From Gigaspora margarita (lineage: Eukaryota; Glomeromycota; Glomeromycetes; Diversisporales; Gigasporaceae): 64,000 nucleotides of DNA. Numbering within the stretch: position 1 is the stretch's first letter; every line of letters starts with the position of its first letter. A program made the translations under genes and the position numbers. Below, in pieces: positions 22,953 to 34,576 of this stretch. The stretch spans positions 88,248 through 152,247 of the forward strand of contig WTPW01000358.1 of the NCBI GenBank assembly GCA_009809945.1, in the 5' to 3' direction. The notes under the pieces are model-generated. The model made no database searches. It was not told where the DNA came from and worked only from the letters and a program-made list of their open reading frames with translations.

Positions 22953-23137
22953 TATAGTCAGACCTCTCTAAATGTATTGCGACGAGACCTATGTAAAAAT
23001 AGAATCAAACGTGCATTTAGAGAGGTACTGCATTCAGGGAGGTAAAATTTATAAGTTTAGTATTAGTTGGGCCTAAAAGAGACGAGCATTTAGGGAGGCA
23101 CATTTAAGGAGGTTGCATTTAGGGAGTTCTGACTGTA
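22953..23137. mobile_element. Pogo/Tigger-like MITE
   Basis: The ends are TATAGTCAGACCTCTCTAAA and GGAGTTCTGACTGTA, with TA at each border and repeated GCATTTAGRGAGG words inside. The length is 185 bp. The CAGTCAGA-type terminus and TA duplication suggest the Tc1/mariner-pogo group. A related, longer copy is at 49033-49367. Confidence 0.75.
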
Positions 23138-23975
23138 ATTAAAATTTATAATAATGTTTTAAAAAAAGTAATTTGGTCTAATTTGAGTAGATATTAATAT
23201 TTTAATGACTGCTCAGAAGCATATTTGCTTATAAAATGCTTAAAGAAAATTTCGCACACAAATATTATTTTTAACTCTTTATAGTAATTAGATCTATTGT
23301 TTATATTATTTTATTAATTAGATTATCGTTATGGTTTAACAAATTATTTTAAAATTTAATTTGTGTCACACGAAGCAATTTAGCATCCATGGACAAAAAA
23401 AAACATCACTGTTTTAGTAACATCCCTTCGATGAGATATAAAACAAACACTATAAAACTGTAGCACCATACACAACATTCGAATAAAAAAAAACCTAAAA
23501 TATGTACGTACGTATATGCATGCAAATGTACTCTCGAACCCTCAAGACTCAATGATTCCGCCAATGACATGTACATAATTGCATGTACATATCAATTTTT
23601 TAAAGGATCGGTAAGATTATTTTAAGATAGCATTGTCAAATCAATGTACTCATAAAAATTTCGATGGGATTATTAAGCAATTCGAGGCATTTTGTGAAAT
23701 CTAGTAAATACCAAAATTCCAAAATAGTAAATTGCCTACATTATACAGTTAAATTTTATAGCATTTTTTGTAACGTAAATAATATATGCAAGTAAATTAT
23801 AGCGCATTACGTACATACGCATAATACGTATAGTGTGTGTTTATAAAATATATAAAATAAGTATGTACTGTACTTTTAACCACTAACTGAGTAAATTACT
23901 AACAACGTACTATAAAATTTTAATCTCCAAACAACAATAAATTAATGATTATGATAACAAAATTTATAATTAATT
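23138..23975. other. Upstream region of the DUF229 gene
   Basis: AT-rich, with CGTACGTATA-type simple words around 23508-23530 and 23810-23890. No further gene, and no clear TATA box can be singled out in this composition. Confidence 0.4.
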
Positions 23976-26415
23976 ATGATTTTATTTTATCGTAATCGTA
24001 AAAAAAAGCAAATAATTTTTTTAGTTTCATTTTGTATTCTAATATTTAATTTTCATATATATATAAAAACCAATTTTTGTGGGGAACATGTGATTTTAGA
24101 ACGAAAAGATACTTGCCAATTACCAGAATTACCAGATCTATTATCTGATTATAAAATATTCATTGACATTCGACGAGGTTAATATATTAAATTATTTTTA
24201 AAGTAAAAAAAAAATATTTATGGTATCATAAATAAATTATATAACATTACAACTTTTCAGGTCCTGGAATAGGTCACATAGTATATGATGAGAGAACGAA
24301 TACTCAATATGTGAATGTCACGGGATGCCCCAATGAATCAACATTTAAATATCACTTTAAGACGATGGGGCCAATCTGGGCCACATGGAATCAAAATAAA
24401 GATGGATTACTTGAATTAAGAGAGAATTATGTATTCCTTCAGTGTAATGATAAATCTAATGCTAGTATGATAAGAAAAGAGATCAAGAAAGTAGATGCAA
24501 AATACAACGAAAAACTTGAATGTGAGTATAAATAATCTAATCAATATAAATGATATAAAGATATGTATACATGTAGATGTAACTCTTAAGTTAAATGCTG
24601 TAATTAAATTTTTTCAGATCCAATACATTCACAATCTCTTGTTGATGATGTAGTAACTATTCTTCTTGATGGTGAAGCAAGGGAAAAGTTTAAACAGGAA
24701 TTTGTCCGCCTAATGGATTTTTTTCAAAATGCAGAAAAATACACTGATGGAACGCATAAATGGTTTTCAATGGAAAAATTTAATGTCTTAGATTTTAATT
24801 CTGTAACTAATAAGCCATTTATTTATTCTGGTCAAAGTAAACAAAAATTGGAGTCTAAACAATACGGAAATTGGATTTGGGATGCATTTGAGGAACAAGA
24901 ATTTATTACTGGTCATACTGATGGGTCATGTGGAGGATTTGTGAATCCTTTAGATTGGGATCCTGGAGATGCTACATATTTTTACATGCAAGAAAAATTA
25001 CGAGATGGATATAAACGTATACAACCAGGATTCCACTATTATCCAACTGATTCTATCTGTGATAATCTTTCTATGTTGAAGAATTTTGGATCTTCATGTC
25101 AATTTTTAAATGGTACGAATGAAACTATATTGATGCAAGGTTTCACGTTTGGATCAGGACCATATTGTATAGGTGTAAGTATCGCTCATATCTGATAACT
25201 TTTATATTTATTTATTTCATCTGACATACCTTTATTTAATCAGGATAAGACAATATCACAACATACACTGGATTGGATTGAAGAATTCCTTAAGATATAC
25301 TCTGGAAAAAAACGTTTCATAAGTGCAACTTTCTTGGATACTCATGTTAATGGACATTGGCATACAGCACTCGAAGATGACTTATTAAATTTAATTAACA
25401 AGATGATTGTAGGAAATAAGATAACTGGGGAAAAACCATTGTTATCTAAAAATAGGTAAATATATTAAATGAAAATTATTAAATCGTATTTATTATAAAC
25501 ATTAAATAATCTAATTTTCTTGTTAGTGTTATAATCATTCATAGTGATCATGGAATTCATTATGGAGATGAATATTCATTTTATGAAGGCTATATTCATC
25601 ACAAACAACCTACCATGATGATGTTACTTCCTACTCAACTATTGAAATCTCATCCGAATTTTGAGGCAGCTCTTGAATTTAATAAGTATATTTTATCAAC
25701 GCATATGGATCTTCATCAAACTTTACTACATCTTGCTTATGGAGGTTATGGTGATAAATATATGCCAAAAGTTTTAACTTCGAATCTTAATGATTATTTT
25801 GAATATAATCAATATATGAACAATTTCCTTGCTAATTCTTCATTTCCAAAGATCAATAACCAAAGTTCTCACATAGTTAAAACAGATGCACAAATATATG
25901 GAAATTCATTTTTAATACCAATGAATGAACAAAGGACATGTGAATCGTTAAACATTCCTACGGAATTTTGTCCATGTATTAAATTTACTAACTTAGATTA
26001 TAATAATAATGAACACAAGGAAATTATTGATACTGTTATTTCTAAGGGTATAAGAATCATTAATAACTTTTTAATAGAAAATAATTTTGATTTAGTATGC
26101 AAAACTTTTAGCTTAGAACCTACTAACAATAGTAATAATGTTTCTATAACATTTAAAAACGGAATTGCATCATTCTCACCTAAAATGTATAGAGTTACTG
26201 TTAAAGTAAAAGAATATGATTCATTATTGACAATATCTACACACCATGATCTAGTATGGTCAGCTAATTTTTTCGATATATCGCAAGATACTTTATTTAT
26301 GGAGGAATGGGATAAATGTCGTCCAAAATTAAGAAAAGTTTTGGGTGAGCTTGCGGATAAAGCAGAAGATGATAATGAAAAGATTGTGAGAAATTTTTGT
26401 TTTTGTACAAATTAA
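23976..26415 (+). CDS. DUF229 family sulfatase-like membrane protein, five exons
   Basis: Exons 23976-24177, 24261-24521, 24618-25174, 25244-25455 and 25527-26415 join with GT-AG introns of 69-96 bp and stay in frame for 706 residues. A basic start (NRKKK) followed by a hydrophobic segment (about residues 12-30) makes a type II signal anchor, so the bulk should lie in the secretory lumen or outside the cell. The body matches PF02995 (DUF229), a member of the alkaline phosphatase/sulfatase superfamily: TILLDG (Asp172), FNSVTNKPFIYSG (Ser216 in the usual nucleophile position), FLDTHVNGHWH, and the metal-site motif HSDHGIHYG (Asp418, His419). The family hallmark RTCESLNIPTEFCPC is near residues 547-561. 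Substrate is unknown for the family; a sulfo-, phospho- or lipid-linked glycan is a guess. It is intact and ends 98 bp from a convergent transporter gene. Confidence 0.9.
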
Positions 26416-26512
26416 TCAAATTAATTTATATACCTATAAACTATAATGCAATTTTTCTAATAGAATATAATTAATATATAATTAATAATAAAAATAAAAA
26501 CTTTTGTATTTA

Positions 26513-27637
26513 TTACTTTTTCTTGTTTTCAACTTTACTATTATTATACATTTTTAAAGAAAAACAACATAATAAAGCTCCAACAAAGAACAAAATATTC
26601 GGTTTATAATTATCTAAAAAAATCCAACTCATAAAACTACTAAAGAACATTGCCATACTATTAGAATGTAATTTTGTTATACTCCCACTATATCTTATAA
26701 TTGCTGATGTGATTAGTCCCATTGAACAAGCAGAAAATATTATTAAATAATGAATTGGAAATAATGATGAAAAAAATCCATTATTATTACTCATCAATTT
26801 TTTGTTAAATGAAGAAATTGTAGAAAAGTAATACATTAAACCATTAAATAAAATTCCAAAAAGATATAATTTAATATTTTGTAAATGAATACTTTCATTT
26901 TTAAATCTATTACTCATTATATATTCTGTATAAACACAGGCTATTGCAGAAATGCAACTAAAAATTATTATTAACAACAATCCAAATGGACTTGTCATAA
27001 TTTCAGGTTTTCCTTCAGTTGAAAAATGAACTTGGGATATTATTGATCCAAGAAATAGCATCAATAAAGAAATCCATTGAATTCTATTTAATTTCTTATT
27101 TAAAAATATATTATAGATAAGCCCTGTAGTTATAATTTTGAGATTTCCAAGGACCATAAAGGTTGGTGGATTCATTACAGTAAGGATTAAAAAAGAAATA
27201 TTGTTATTTACAAAGTATCCCAGAGCAGGAATACTAAAAAGGAAAGTTGTAGATGTGAAAATAGATTTTAAAGATCGGATAAAAGGTGAAAATTTCATGA
27301 AAAGAGTCAAAGTGTAAGATTTAGGTTTCATAAATTCAATATTGAAAGGAATATTAAAATGTCTTAGTTCGAATGCTAATAATATCATTGACACTTAAAA
27401 TTTTTTAAAATAAATATGTTAAATTTATTGAATTAAAATCGAATTACTAGATTAAATTTTTAATTTTTAATTATTACCATTAATTTTTATAAATTCTGCC
27501 AAAAATAATAACTTCATTGAGTTGGGTTTAGTTTCATCTTTTAAATTTGCTATGCTTACAAAAATTGAATCTGACGCATAAAATAAGCATAGTAAAAATG
27601 ATAATAAAATTGTGCCATAATTGTTTTTTAAATTCAT
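26513..27637 (-). CDS. Nucleotide-sugar transporter (SLC35A-like)
   Basis: Exon 1 is 27637-27478 and exon 2 is 27393-26513, joined across an 84-bp GT-AG intron, giving 346 residues. I chose ATG 27637 because the frame upstream has no usable ATG and the first membrane helix (TILLSFLLCLFYASDSIFV) follows directly. The segment YFVNNNISFLILTVMNPPTF and then VLGNLKIITTGLIYN is the conserved core of PF04142. These Golgi/ER antiporters exchange UDP- or CMP-sugars for the nucleoside monophosphate. About ten hydrophobic helices are visible, and the C terminus is lysine-rich (ENKKK), a possible ER-retrieval type tail. The sugar specificity cannot be read from the sequence. It is convergent with the DUF229 gene and probably shares its terminator region. 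Confidence 0.88.
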
Positions 27638-28245
27638 TCTTTTTTTTTTCGAAATCGTATCCTTGTTTAGCAATTTAGATACTATATATTGTGTACACGG
27701 ACTAGGAGTTATTATATTCAAAGTACATAATTGCACTTTATATTTATTATATTTAAAATTATAATTTTAATCAATACTTTATTATGCTGTGTATATGCGC
27801 CAAGAAATATTTTGGTCAAAATTTTCTCATTGAAAAGTTAACCCCTATAAAGTATCGATATTTTTGTTTATCTAATACAGTAATAAGCATTGTTTATCTA
27901 TTAATATATAATAATTTAACGTTATATGCATGTACATATGTACATAATTTAACACTACATATACGATCACTCTCCTATATTTTTATTTGGATAATAAACA
28001 ATATATCAGATATTGTAATACGTAATTTAAATAAATGATTGCGTACTACAAATTTAATACTTCAGGAAGCACTATAATCGATAATGACACCATATCATAA
28101 GATCAGTTCTTTATTTTGTCACGTGAAGTGAAATATTCGAAATAAAGAGTCCTCGATTTTCTCTTGAAAACCTTCATGATTACTTACTTTAAACATTAAT
28201 AACATTGTTCATTGTTAAATTTCACATATGTGTGTGTTTAGTAGT
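27638..28245. other. Upstream region of the transporter gene
   Basis: AT-rich, no supported gene. The short frames at 27784-28038 and 28205-28408 are composition-driven. Confidence 0.45.
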
Positions 28246-29186
28246 TAGTGATGGGCAAATCCCGATTTTTTTAAAAATCCCGCGCGGGATGCGGGATCGA
28301 GTAGAGTCTCTTAATTTTTCACGATTAATAAAAATATATACATATATATGTGTATATATGATCACGAGGAATGTAATTTCTCGTCAAAATAATAATCATT
28401 TCTTATAAATCTTACGCATTAATTACAAATAAAAATGCTTATATAGACTTTACCTACTTTTAAACATTTGAATCTTATAATTATTAAATTCATTAATTCA
28501 GATTTGCCTTAATTTTATCAATTTTTTTAAAATATTATTATTATATAAATACATATTTAAAAATTATAATGGTAACAAAGCGATAAAATCATAAGCGTAT
28601 AAAAATTTATAAGTAANCAGNTGTATAATCAGGTATAAATGTACTAAAATTTATAGTGATCAAGTACTGTACATACATACAAAAATTTATAACTAGTTTA
28701 TATACATACAAAAATCCATAAACAACTCATAAGAAATTCATAATCGAGCTTATAATTTCTGATCAAATAGTCAATAATCATCTAAATCACATAAATGTTT
28801 GGCTCGAATTTATTTAACCTTATCACTCATATGAATAATCACTGAAATTGAAGATTTTCGCCCATATGGTACACAATATTATTGGTGTATTATTTTATGC
28901 AAGAAATTAAAAGTCTAGATTCCCACTTTATTAATAATGACAATTTAAAAAATTTATTTCAACGTACAGTTTGCGCATTATCTCTGTACGTACGTATATA
29001 TGTGGAACGAGAAATAAAAAAAATACAATGCATGCATAATATTTTTATGTAAGTACATCAAATACTAATTAGGAATTGGCCCACTTAGTTAAAGCAGGCC
29101 ATATGTTTTGTTAATGCGGGCCAGGTGACATGCTAACGCAGGCCAGATAATCTTATATTAAAAATCCCGCGCGTTGCCCATCACTA
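28246..29186. mobile_element. hAT-like non-autonomous element, TAGTGATGGGCAA ends
   Basis: TAGTGATGGGCAAATCCCG at the left and GCGTTGCCCATCACTA at the right are inverted, each followed inward by AAAATCCCGCGCG-like sequence. TAGTGATGGGCAA is a common hAT terminus. No matching 8-bp duplication is visible, so it is old or rearranged. The interior (941 bp total) carries three GCRGGCCA-type repeats at about 29093-29147 and two single ambiguous bases at 28617 and 28621. Confidence 0.75.
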
Positions 29187-29547
29187 CCCAGAGTTCTTTT
29201 TATAGTTAAATATAAATAAAAAATAATCAAAACATTAACAAAAATAAGAAACAAATTAGTTTGAAACAGCTCCATAATTCTTTTGCTAGTAAAAAGTAAA
29301 TCATGTTTATCGTTAAAGGGAATTACTAAAATTATCTATCATAAGTTGTGGAATTAAAATCGTTTTGCGGAATTATTTTCACAAGTATGTAAACAATTCC
29401 CCCTGCATCACTAGTTGTGTAGTACTTAATTAAGCACCAAATTTCATAGTGCATATTGTGTAGTTTTTCAATAGTTTGTTATTAACTTTATTAATTGTAT
29501 ATTGGATAATACCCATTCGGATGAATAACATTCATTATAATTATTTT
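29187..29547. other. Upstream region of the histidine-rich protein gene
   Basis: No gene or repeat recognised. Confidence 0.4.
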
Positions 29548-29555
29548 TATAAATA
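29548..29555 (+). promoter_or_regulatory. Candidate TATA box
   Basis: TATAAATA lies about 100 bp upstream of the ATG at 29657 and is followed by a C/T-containing leader. In such AT-rich DNA this is only suggestive. Confidence 0.35.
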
Positions 29556-29656
29556 AGTCATATCTTCCAACATTGTCCAAATCGCATTCATACAATACCT
29601 ATCTATTTTATTTTATTTTATTTTATTTTTTTAATCCTATTCCTAATATCAAAAGG

Positions 29657-30090
29657 ATGAAATTTTCAATTACTTTCGTTTGTTTTGCCATTTTGGCTAT
29701 CTTCACCTATATCCTTCCGACTGATTCTCGTAATGGTAAGTGTTATTTTATATATATAAATATATTGGATTGATTTCCACCTCTAGTACTCAATTAATCT
29801 TCACAACCCTCCCGTTCATAATAAAATTAACACATTTTTTTCTTTCTTTTTTAATAGTAATTCTTAAGGCTCGCGATCCAGATGATGATCCAACAGTCAT
29901 TACTTCTACTCCCACAGTTAGCACAACTCAAGTATATCCCACGGATTGCGAAAAAGAAGGGCATGAAAGACACGAGCATGAAAATCATGAGCATGATAAA
30001 CACGGGCATAATAAACACGTGCATGTTAAACACGGGCATGATAAACACGGGCACAAAAAGAAACAGCATTATAAAAAATATTTTAATTAA
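29657..30090 (+). CDS. Small secreted histidine-rich protein
   Basis: Exons 29657-29735 and 29858-30090 (122-bp GT-AG intron with a long pyrimidine tract) give 103 residues. MKFSITFVCFAILAIFTYIL, then PTDS, is a clear signal peptide. The mature part begins with an acidic linker (ARDPDDDP), then a Thr/Ser-rich stretch (TVITSTPTVSTTQV), then one Cys, then a tail with 14 His in about 40 residues arranged as HGHDKH / HGHNKH / HVHVKH repeats and a Lys-rich end. Such His-X-His arrays bind Zn, Cu or Ni in other proteins; that role here is an inference. The intron, signal peptide and stop all agree, so I believe it is real. A metal-scavenging or surface peptide, or a symbiosis-related secreted protein, is plausible. 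No known family name fits. Confidence 0.8.
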
Positions 30091-30585
30091 TCATCAAAAC
30101 AATGAAAATTTATATATTACAGAATTTTGCTAAACAGTAAGAATAATGTTGAACTTTAAAATTATTCATTAATATATGTTTTGAATGTTCATTTTATGAC
30201 TACTAGATTTGATTTTATTTTTTTATTATTAGATAGTATCAGTTCTTGATTACTTTGATTATTTTTATTATTTTGTAATTGTATTGAACATTTTGATTAT
30301 ATTACAAAAATTTATTAATTCAATAAAAATTTTAATTAGAAAAAGTTTTGCTAAACATCACTGCAGATGATAATGAATGGAGATGGCAATCATGTGATTT
30401 TTGACCAGTCAAATTATAGGATTGTAATGTGAAAATCATAAACACATCAAAATACTCGAATCTTATAGCTTCTTTAGAGTTAGTATTAATGTTTGTGCTA
30501 GGATTAGCAAAGACATAAAATTTTATATGAAATTTTGTTAAAACACAAAGAGCAGTACCAACCAATATCTGATATGACCTTGAAA
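30091..30585. other. 3' region of the histidine-rich gene
   Basis: AT-rich. An AATAAA-like signal sits near 30321 (TTCAATAAAAATT). The minus frame 30332-30565 is not recognisable. Confidence 0.4.
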
Positions 30586-30959
30586 GATCATCGCAGATGC
30601 ACCAATCAGATCTCTTCTAACAATGACTCAACTCATCATCGGAATCATGTCGGTTGGATCGGAATTGATCAATTTTGCCCCAAGATCTTACTAATAAATC
30701 ATATCCATTCTTTAAGTAAAAAATGCCCAGCCGATAATTTTGCTATAGATTCTGCTAACAACTTGGGCTAAACGCCGACCCAGATCCGACGCATCCAACC
30801 CGAAATTTTGGGGGACCCTCCTGTAAAATTTCTATGAAACCGTCTATTGCGCATTAACAAAAAAGATTATCCGCAAAATTTTGGTATAAGAAAGTTTTTA
30901 CTACTTTAAAATTTCGGTTGTTTTAGTGTAGATCATCTGATTGGTGCATCTGCGACGAT
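30586..30959. mobile_element. MITE with TCGCAGATGCACC ends, carrying a nested MITE
   Basis: ATCATCGCAGATGCACCAAT then CAGAT on the left is answered at 30935-30959 by its reverse complement. Between them lies a GGAGGGTC-family MITE (30639-30825), so this element is older than that insertion. Confidence 0.75.
30639..30825 (+). mobile_element. GGAGGGTC-family MITE, copy C, 5'-truncated
   Basis: Collinear with copy B from CGGAATCATG onward to GGGACCCTCCTGTA, lacking roughly the first 55 bp. Confidence 0.8.
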
Positions 30960-32017
30960 ATTTCATGGGTAGCTATAGTTTACAGGCAAGTTAAGTGGAG
31001 CAACGCTTTTGCATCTGATTGGATGATCATCCTCATGACTTCATTTCTATTTTTAGGAATTCTGACTATATCGAGAACAGTGTGCAACGATGATTTCTAT
31101 ATTTTTGCGGGCCTTTCGTCCAGTGTCACATGCATGATTTTTTTTTAATTAGTGCAATAAAAAATTAGTATTGAATTGCGTGATCAAAGAATCATTCTAA
31201 ACTATTACGATAATATGTTAATAATTTAAAAATAAAATTATTATGTTAGAAACGGATTGTGACAAAGAGTATGGTTTCCGTAAAGTACGTAGAACATGTC
31301 AGGCATGTTAAATAGCATGTGCAAGTTTCTAGTGGAGCGATAAAGAATGCGGCATGAACCGAAATTGTTCTATTGTATAAACAGGATTATTTATGATATC
31401 TTAAATTTCCTTATTTGGCACTTGATTTAAGCCTACTTATTGTAAATTGCACTAATTTATTATCTTATTATTTTGATTTCATTGTCTCAAATTTTTAACT
31501 AAAAAACTTTGTTAGCGTTCTTTGCTAAAGCATGATTGTATGCTGTATTGGAATACAGTAATCCGGAATTGAACTGGTTGATATAGAATCGCATTCGCGC
31601 TTCCCATGATACTAATCGCATCCCTTATTTAGTTAGAATTACTGTTTACGGAAGGTCATTGCAAAATGATCTTACCTGCAGGACCCATTACTCCTGTTTA
31701 GCACGTTTTTGATTTGTTGACTTTAACGACTCTAATTTTATCGTATTGAAATTATATGACTGTGGTGCATTGCGTGATTTCTACTATAGGTTGTTTACTG
31801 AACTTTGTATCAAATCATGTGACAAATTCTTATCAATTTTAATATAAGATCTACCGTAATATAAATTCTTTCCGTAAGTGTATACGTCATACCTGCAAGA
31901 TAAACTAGTTATCTGGCATGATATACGGATCATGGACAACACAGCACAAGCCCTTCGGCCACGTGCTTTGCAATTGTCCTGCCGATACCCATGTATTCGT
32001 CAAATCATGCCAGATAA
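30960..32017. other. Intergenic, unassigned
   Basis: No gene is supported. 31735-31960 has faint ATTGAAATTATATGACTGTG-like words that resemble the decayed satellite further right. A CATGACAxG/CTGGCATGAT pair near 31914-32013 forms a weak inverted repeat. Confidence 0.35.
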
Positions 32018-32378
32018 GGCCACACAAAGTTAATTTTTCATTTTGCATAACCCGCCGACCCAATTTTTCCAATTTTTTTTTTTTTTTTTAAAAAAAATTC
32101 CTATTTGCCAATTATTCCATTTTTGCATTTAATTTTTTCTCCGGTGTCACCCGATGATGACCTTAAATTTCCGTAATTACCGTAGGCCCGATAAAAAGGA
32201 AATTTTCTGATTCCATATTATGTAAACCGAAGAAGTGTGACCTTAGATGTGAACATGAATTAATTTAGGCCACGTAAAGTTAACTTTTTTTTTAAAAAAA
32301 AAAAAAAAAAGTCCGATCCGCCGACTGGAATTTTGAAACACCAGGTTATGCAAAACGCAAAATTAACTTTGCATGGCC
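32018..32378 (+). mobile_element. PIF/Harbinger-type composite MITE, copy 1
   Basis: The ends are GGCCACACAAAGTTAATTTT and AATTAACTTTGCATGGCC, with TAA at 32015-32017 and 32379-32381. Inside, a second pair of ends (GTGACCTTAGA near 32240 and TTTAGGCCACGTAAAGTTAA near 32266) shows it is two related units joined. The same composite recurs at 47577-47921. It contains two A/T homopolymer runs. Confidence 0.85.
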
Positions 32379-32429
32379 TAACAAGAAAATATTTGTTATA
32401 AACTTGCTATTCCAATTATCCATAACAAG

Positions 32430-32830
32430 TTTAGTTAAGGTTTGTATTGAAATTATCATAATTCTACTGTGCGTTACTGTAAAATATTCTGCTATAGAAC
32501 TTATTCACAAGTGCTGTACCGAGTGATTAAGTTAGTATCAAAATTATTCTTATTGTAACTTCTACTATGAGCAAAAGTAAAAAATTCGGTTGCAAAACTT
32601 ATTATTTTAGTGACAATATGCATGTTTTGTATTCGAAACTATTGTGATGTCTATCATAATACTCTAAAAATTCTGTTACAGAACTTAATATTTCGGTGAT
32701 TTCAGTATGTCGTCGAAGAAGTTTGCATTGTGATTTCTATTGTGATTTTTATTTAAAGTACTGTAAAAATTCCACTGCTAAACTTTGAAAATTTTTAGCA
32801 ATATTTACATGTAATTCGTCTTCATTAGCA
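32430..32830. repeat. Decayed relative of the 100-bp satellite
   Basis: About four units with ACTGTAAAAATTC, GAACTTATT and TTGTATTGAAATTAT-like words at roughly 100-bp spacing. They are far more diverged than the array at 46760-50060. Confidence 0.6.
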
Positions 32831-33009
32831 CCACTGATTTATTTAATTTCTTTATTGTAATGAATAAATTTTCATGCCCAGTTTTATCACGCTTTATTTT
32901 ATTTAGTTTTGACTCATTTATGTATTTTCTATATTTATCAATTCCGTTTTAATAATAATATAATAGTCAACTAAATTTTTAATTCCGTCTTCAAATAAAA
33001 GAATGGTAA

Positions 33010-33481
33010 CTTGATGGTGGATAATTTTCTGCAAGCGCGTAAACACCCAAAATATCGTGCATACGCGCTCACACAAGGCTATTTACTATTGCGCCATAAG
33101 TGTATACGTTTAATTTTACGTGCATTCGTCTAAATTTTTGTGAAAAGCTCAATGTAAAGTGAATCCGTCAAAATAGAGTGTAAACGCTCTAAAGAAATAA
33201 AATGTATATATCAAATTTTAATAAAGTTGGAATAAGTTCCGCGTTGAATTTCAAATAAAAATAATAATAAAACAATATCCTTATTTTTTGAATTCGACTT
33301 TAACTTTAATAAACCTGCCGAGACACAATTCAACGGACTGAATTGACTTGTAACTTTCGTATTGGCTTATTAAAACTCGAATTCTGTGACAAATTTTTGT
33401 TAATAATCTTCTATAAATTATCCACGTGACTTTGGTTCTATTTAATCTTCGTACAAAGTAAAGTTCTTCTTGTTGAAACAT
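33010..33481 (-). repeat. Dispersed repeat family, copy 1
   Basis: Read on the minus strand it contains AAGTCACGTGGA, AATAAGCCAATACGAAAGTT, ACAAGTCAATTCAGTCCG and GGTTTATTAAAGTTAAAGTC. Copies lie at 44095-44330 and 46230-46500 (plus strand). The part from 33010 to 33200 carries several CGTATACG/ACGCGC words, as does 44340-44490. The class is uncertain (SINE-like or an LTR piece). Confidence 0.65.
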
Positions 33482-33613
33482 TCGTATTGTAACTTACCTC
33501 CTTTAGTATCTCCAGCGTCAGTCAGGCATTTTGAATTCAAGTTGTACCTCGGTAACCAATACCCCGGAATTCTTGAAAGGGATTCTAAACCTCCTGTATT
33601 AATTCATAACTCA

Positions 33614-34392
33614 TACAGGAGGGTCCCCAGAATTCCGGGTCGGGATACGCCGGTGTGTATCGGAATAATGGTCGGCTGGATCGGAATTGATCAATTTTGC
33701 CCATGATCATAAAAAATTTTACTAATAAATCATATCCATTGTTGTGCGCAAAAATTTTATTTTTTATTTTTTTCTCTTTGTTTTCTTTATTTGGTTAGTA
33801 TCACGTTGTTATTGCATATTATGGTGGGAAAAGGTTTAGTGTGGCCTGGGTGGGTGATCAAATCTCCAAACGGGAGATTAAATCTCCAAACGGGACCAAA
33901 CGAGAGATTAAATCTCCAAGTGAGTGATTTAGATCATAAGCCAAGGAATAAAATTTACATACAAACCAAGGTTATTAAATAGGTGGGGTTTTGACGTAAG
34001 GAAGGAACAATTATCGCTTGCAGTCAATGGCAGTTTAGTTGCATTAGTACTGAAGTGTAATTCATTGTATGTGGTATATATATATATATGTTAATAAAGA
34101 AACCCTTGAACCCCTAAGTTTACAAGTCAACTCCTACCTCTCGTTAAACTTTAAACTGCATAAATCTGTATCTATCGTAAAAATTCCCGTGATTGCATAA
34201 CTCGTGATATTTTGTTCACGATCGAAGCCAAACCGGATTAAATACCCAAAGCTCTCCCGCTCGACCGTAACACCATTCATTAAGTAAAAAATGCCCAGCT
34301 GATAATTTTGCTATAGAACCTGCTAATAACTAGGGCTAAACGCCGATCTAGATCCGACGCATCCGACCCGGAATTTTGGTGACCCTCCTGTA
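33614..34392 (+). mobile_element. GGAGGGTC-family MITE, copy D, split by a solo LTR
   Basis: The left part 33614-33740 and right part from 34273 together match copy B end to end (about 242 bp). A 533-bp solo LTR sits exactly at the CATATCCATT/CATTAAG junction. Confidence 0.9.
33740..34272. mobile_element. Solo LTR of an LTR retrotransposon (fossil)
   Basis: It starts TGTTGTGCGC, ends CGACCGTAACA, and is bordered by a CCAT(T) target duplication (33736-33740 and 34273-34277). It contains a TATA-like run near 34075-34090 and AATAAAG near 34095. Its sequence differs from the LTRs of the element at 34577, so it belongs to another family. It arose after the host MITE, by recombination between two LTRs. 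Confidence 0.85.
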
Positions 34393-34576
34393 AAATTCAT
34401 TAAATCATCATAGATATCACCTGACCATCGCTACTTTTAATATCGATATTATCCTTAACCATATGTGCCGCGTACAATACTATACGTATTGTACGATAAT
34501 ACTGTACGTACTGTACACTAAAATTGTTGCGATCACTTTTGCCAGCCCAATCAAATTCCGGAAAAGAACTATACGT

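Noticed and set aside
29851-30069. Minus-strand Met/Phe-rich frame
   Set aside because: Shadow of the histidine-rich exon on the other strand.
31250-31400. Cys-rich reading (TDCDKEYGFRKVRRTCQAC) near 31250
   Set aside because: Too short and soon interrupted; resemblance to Cys-rich leaders of mycorrhizal kinase genes is not strong enough to call.
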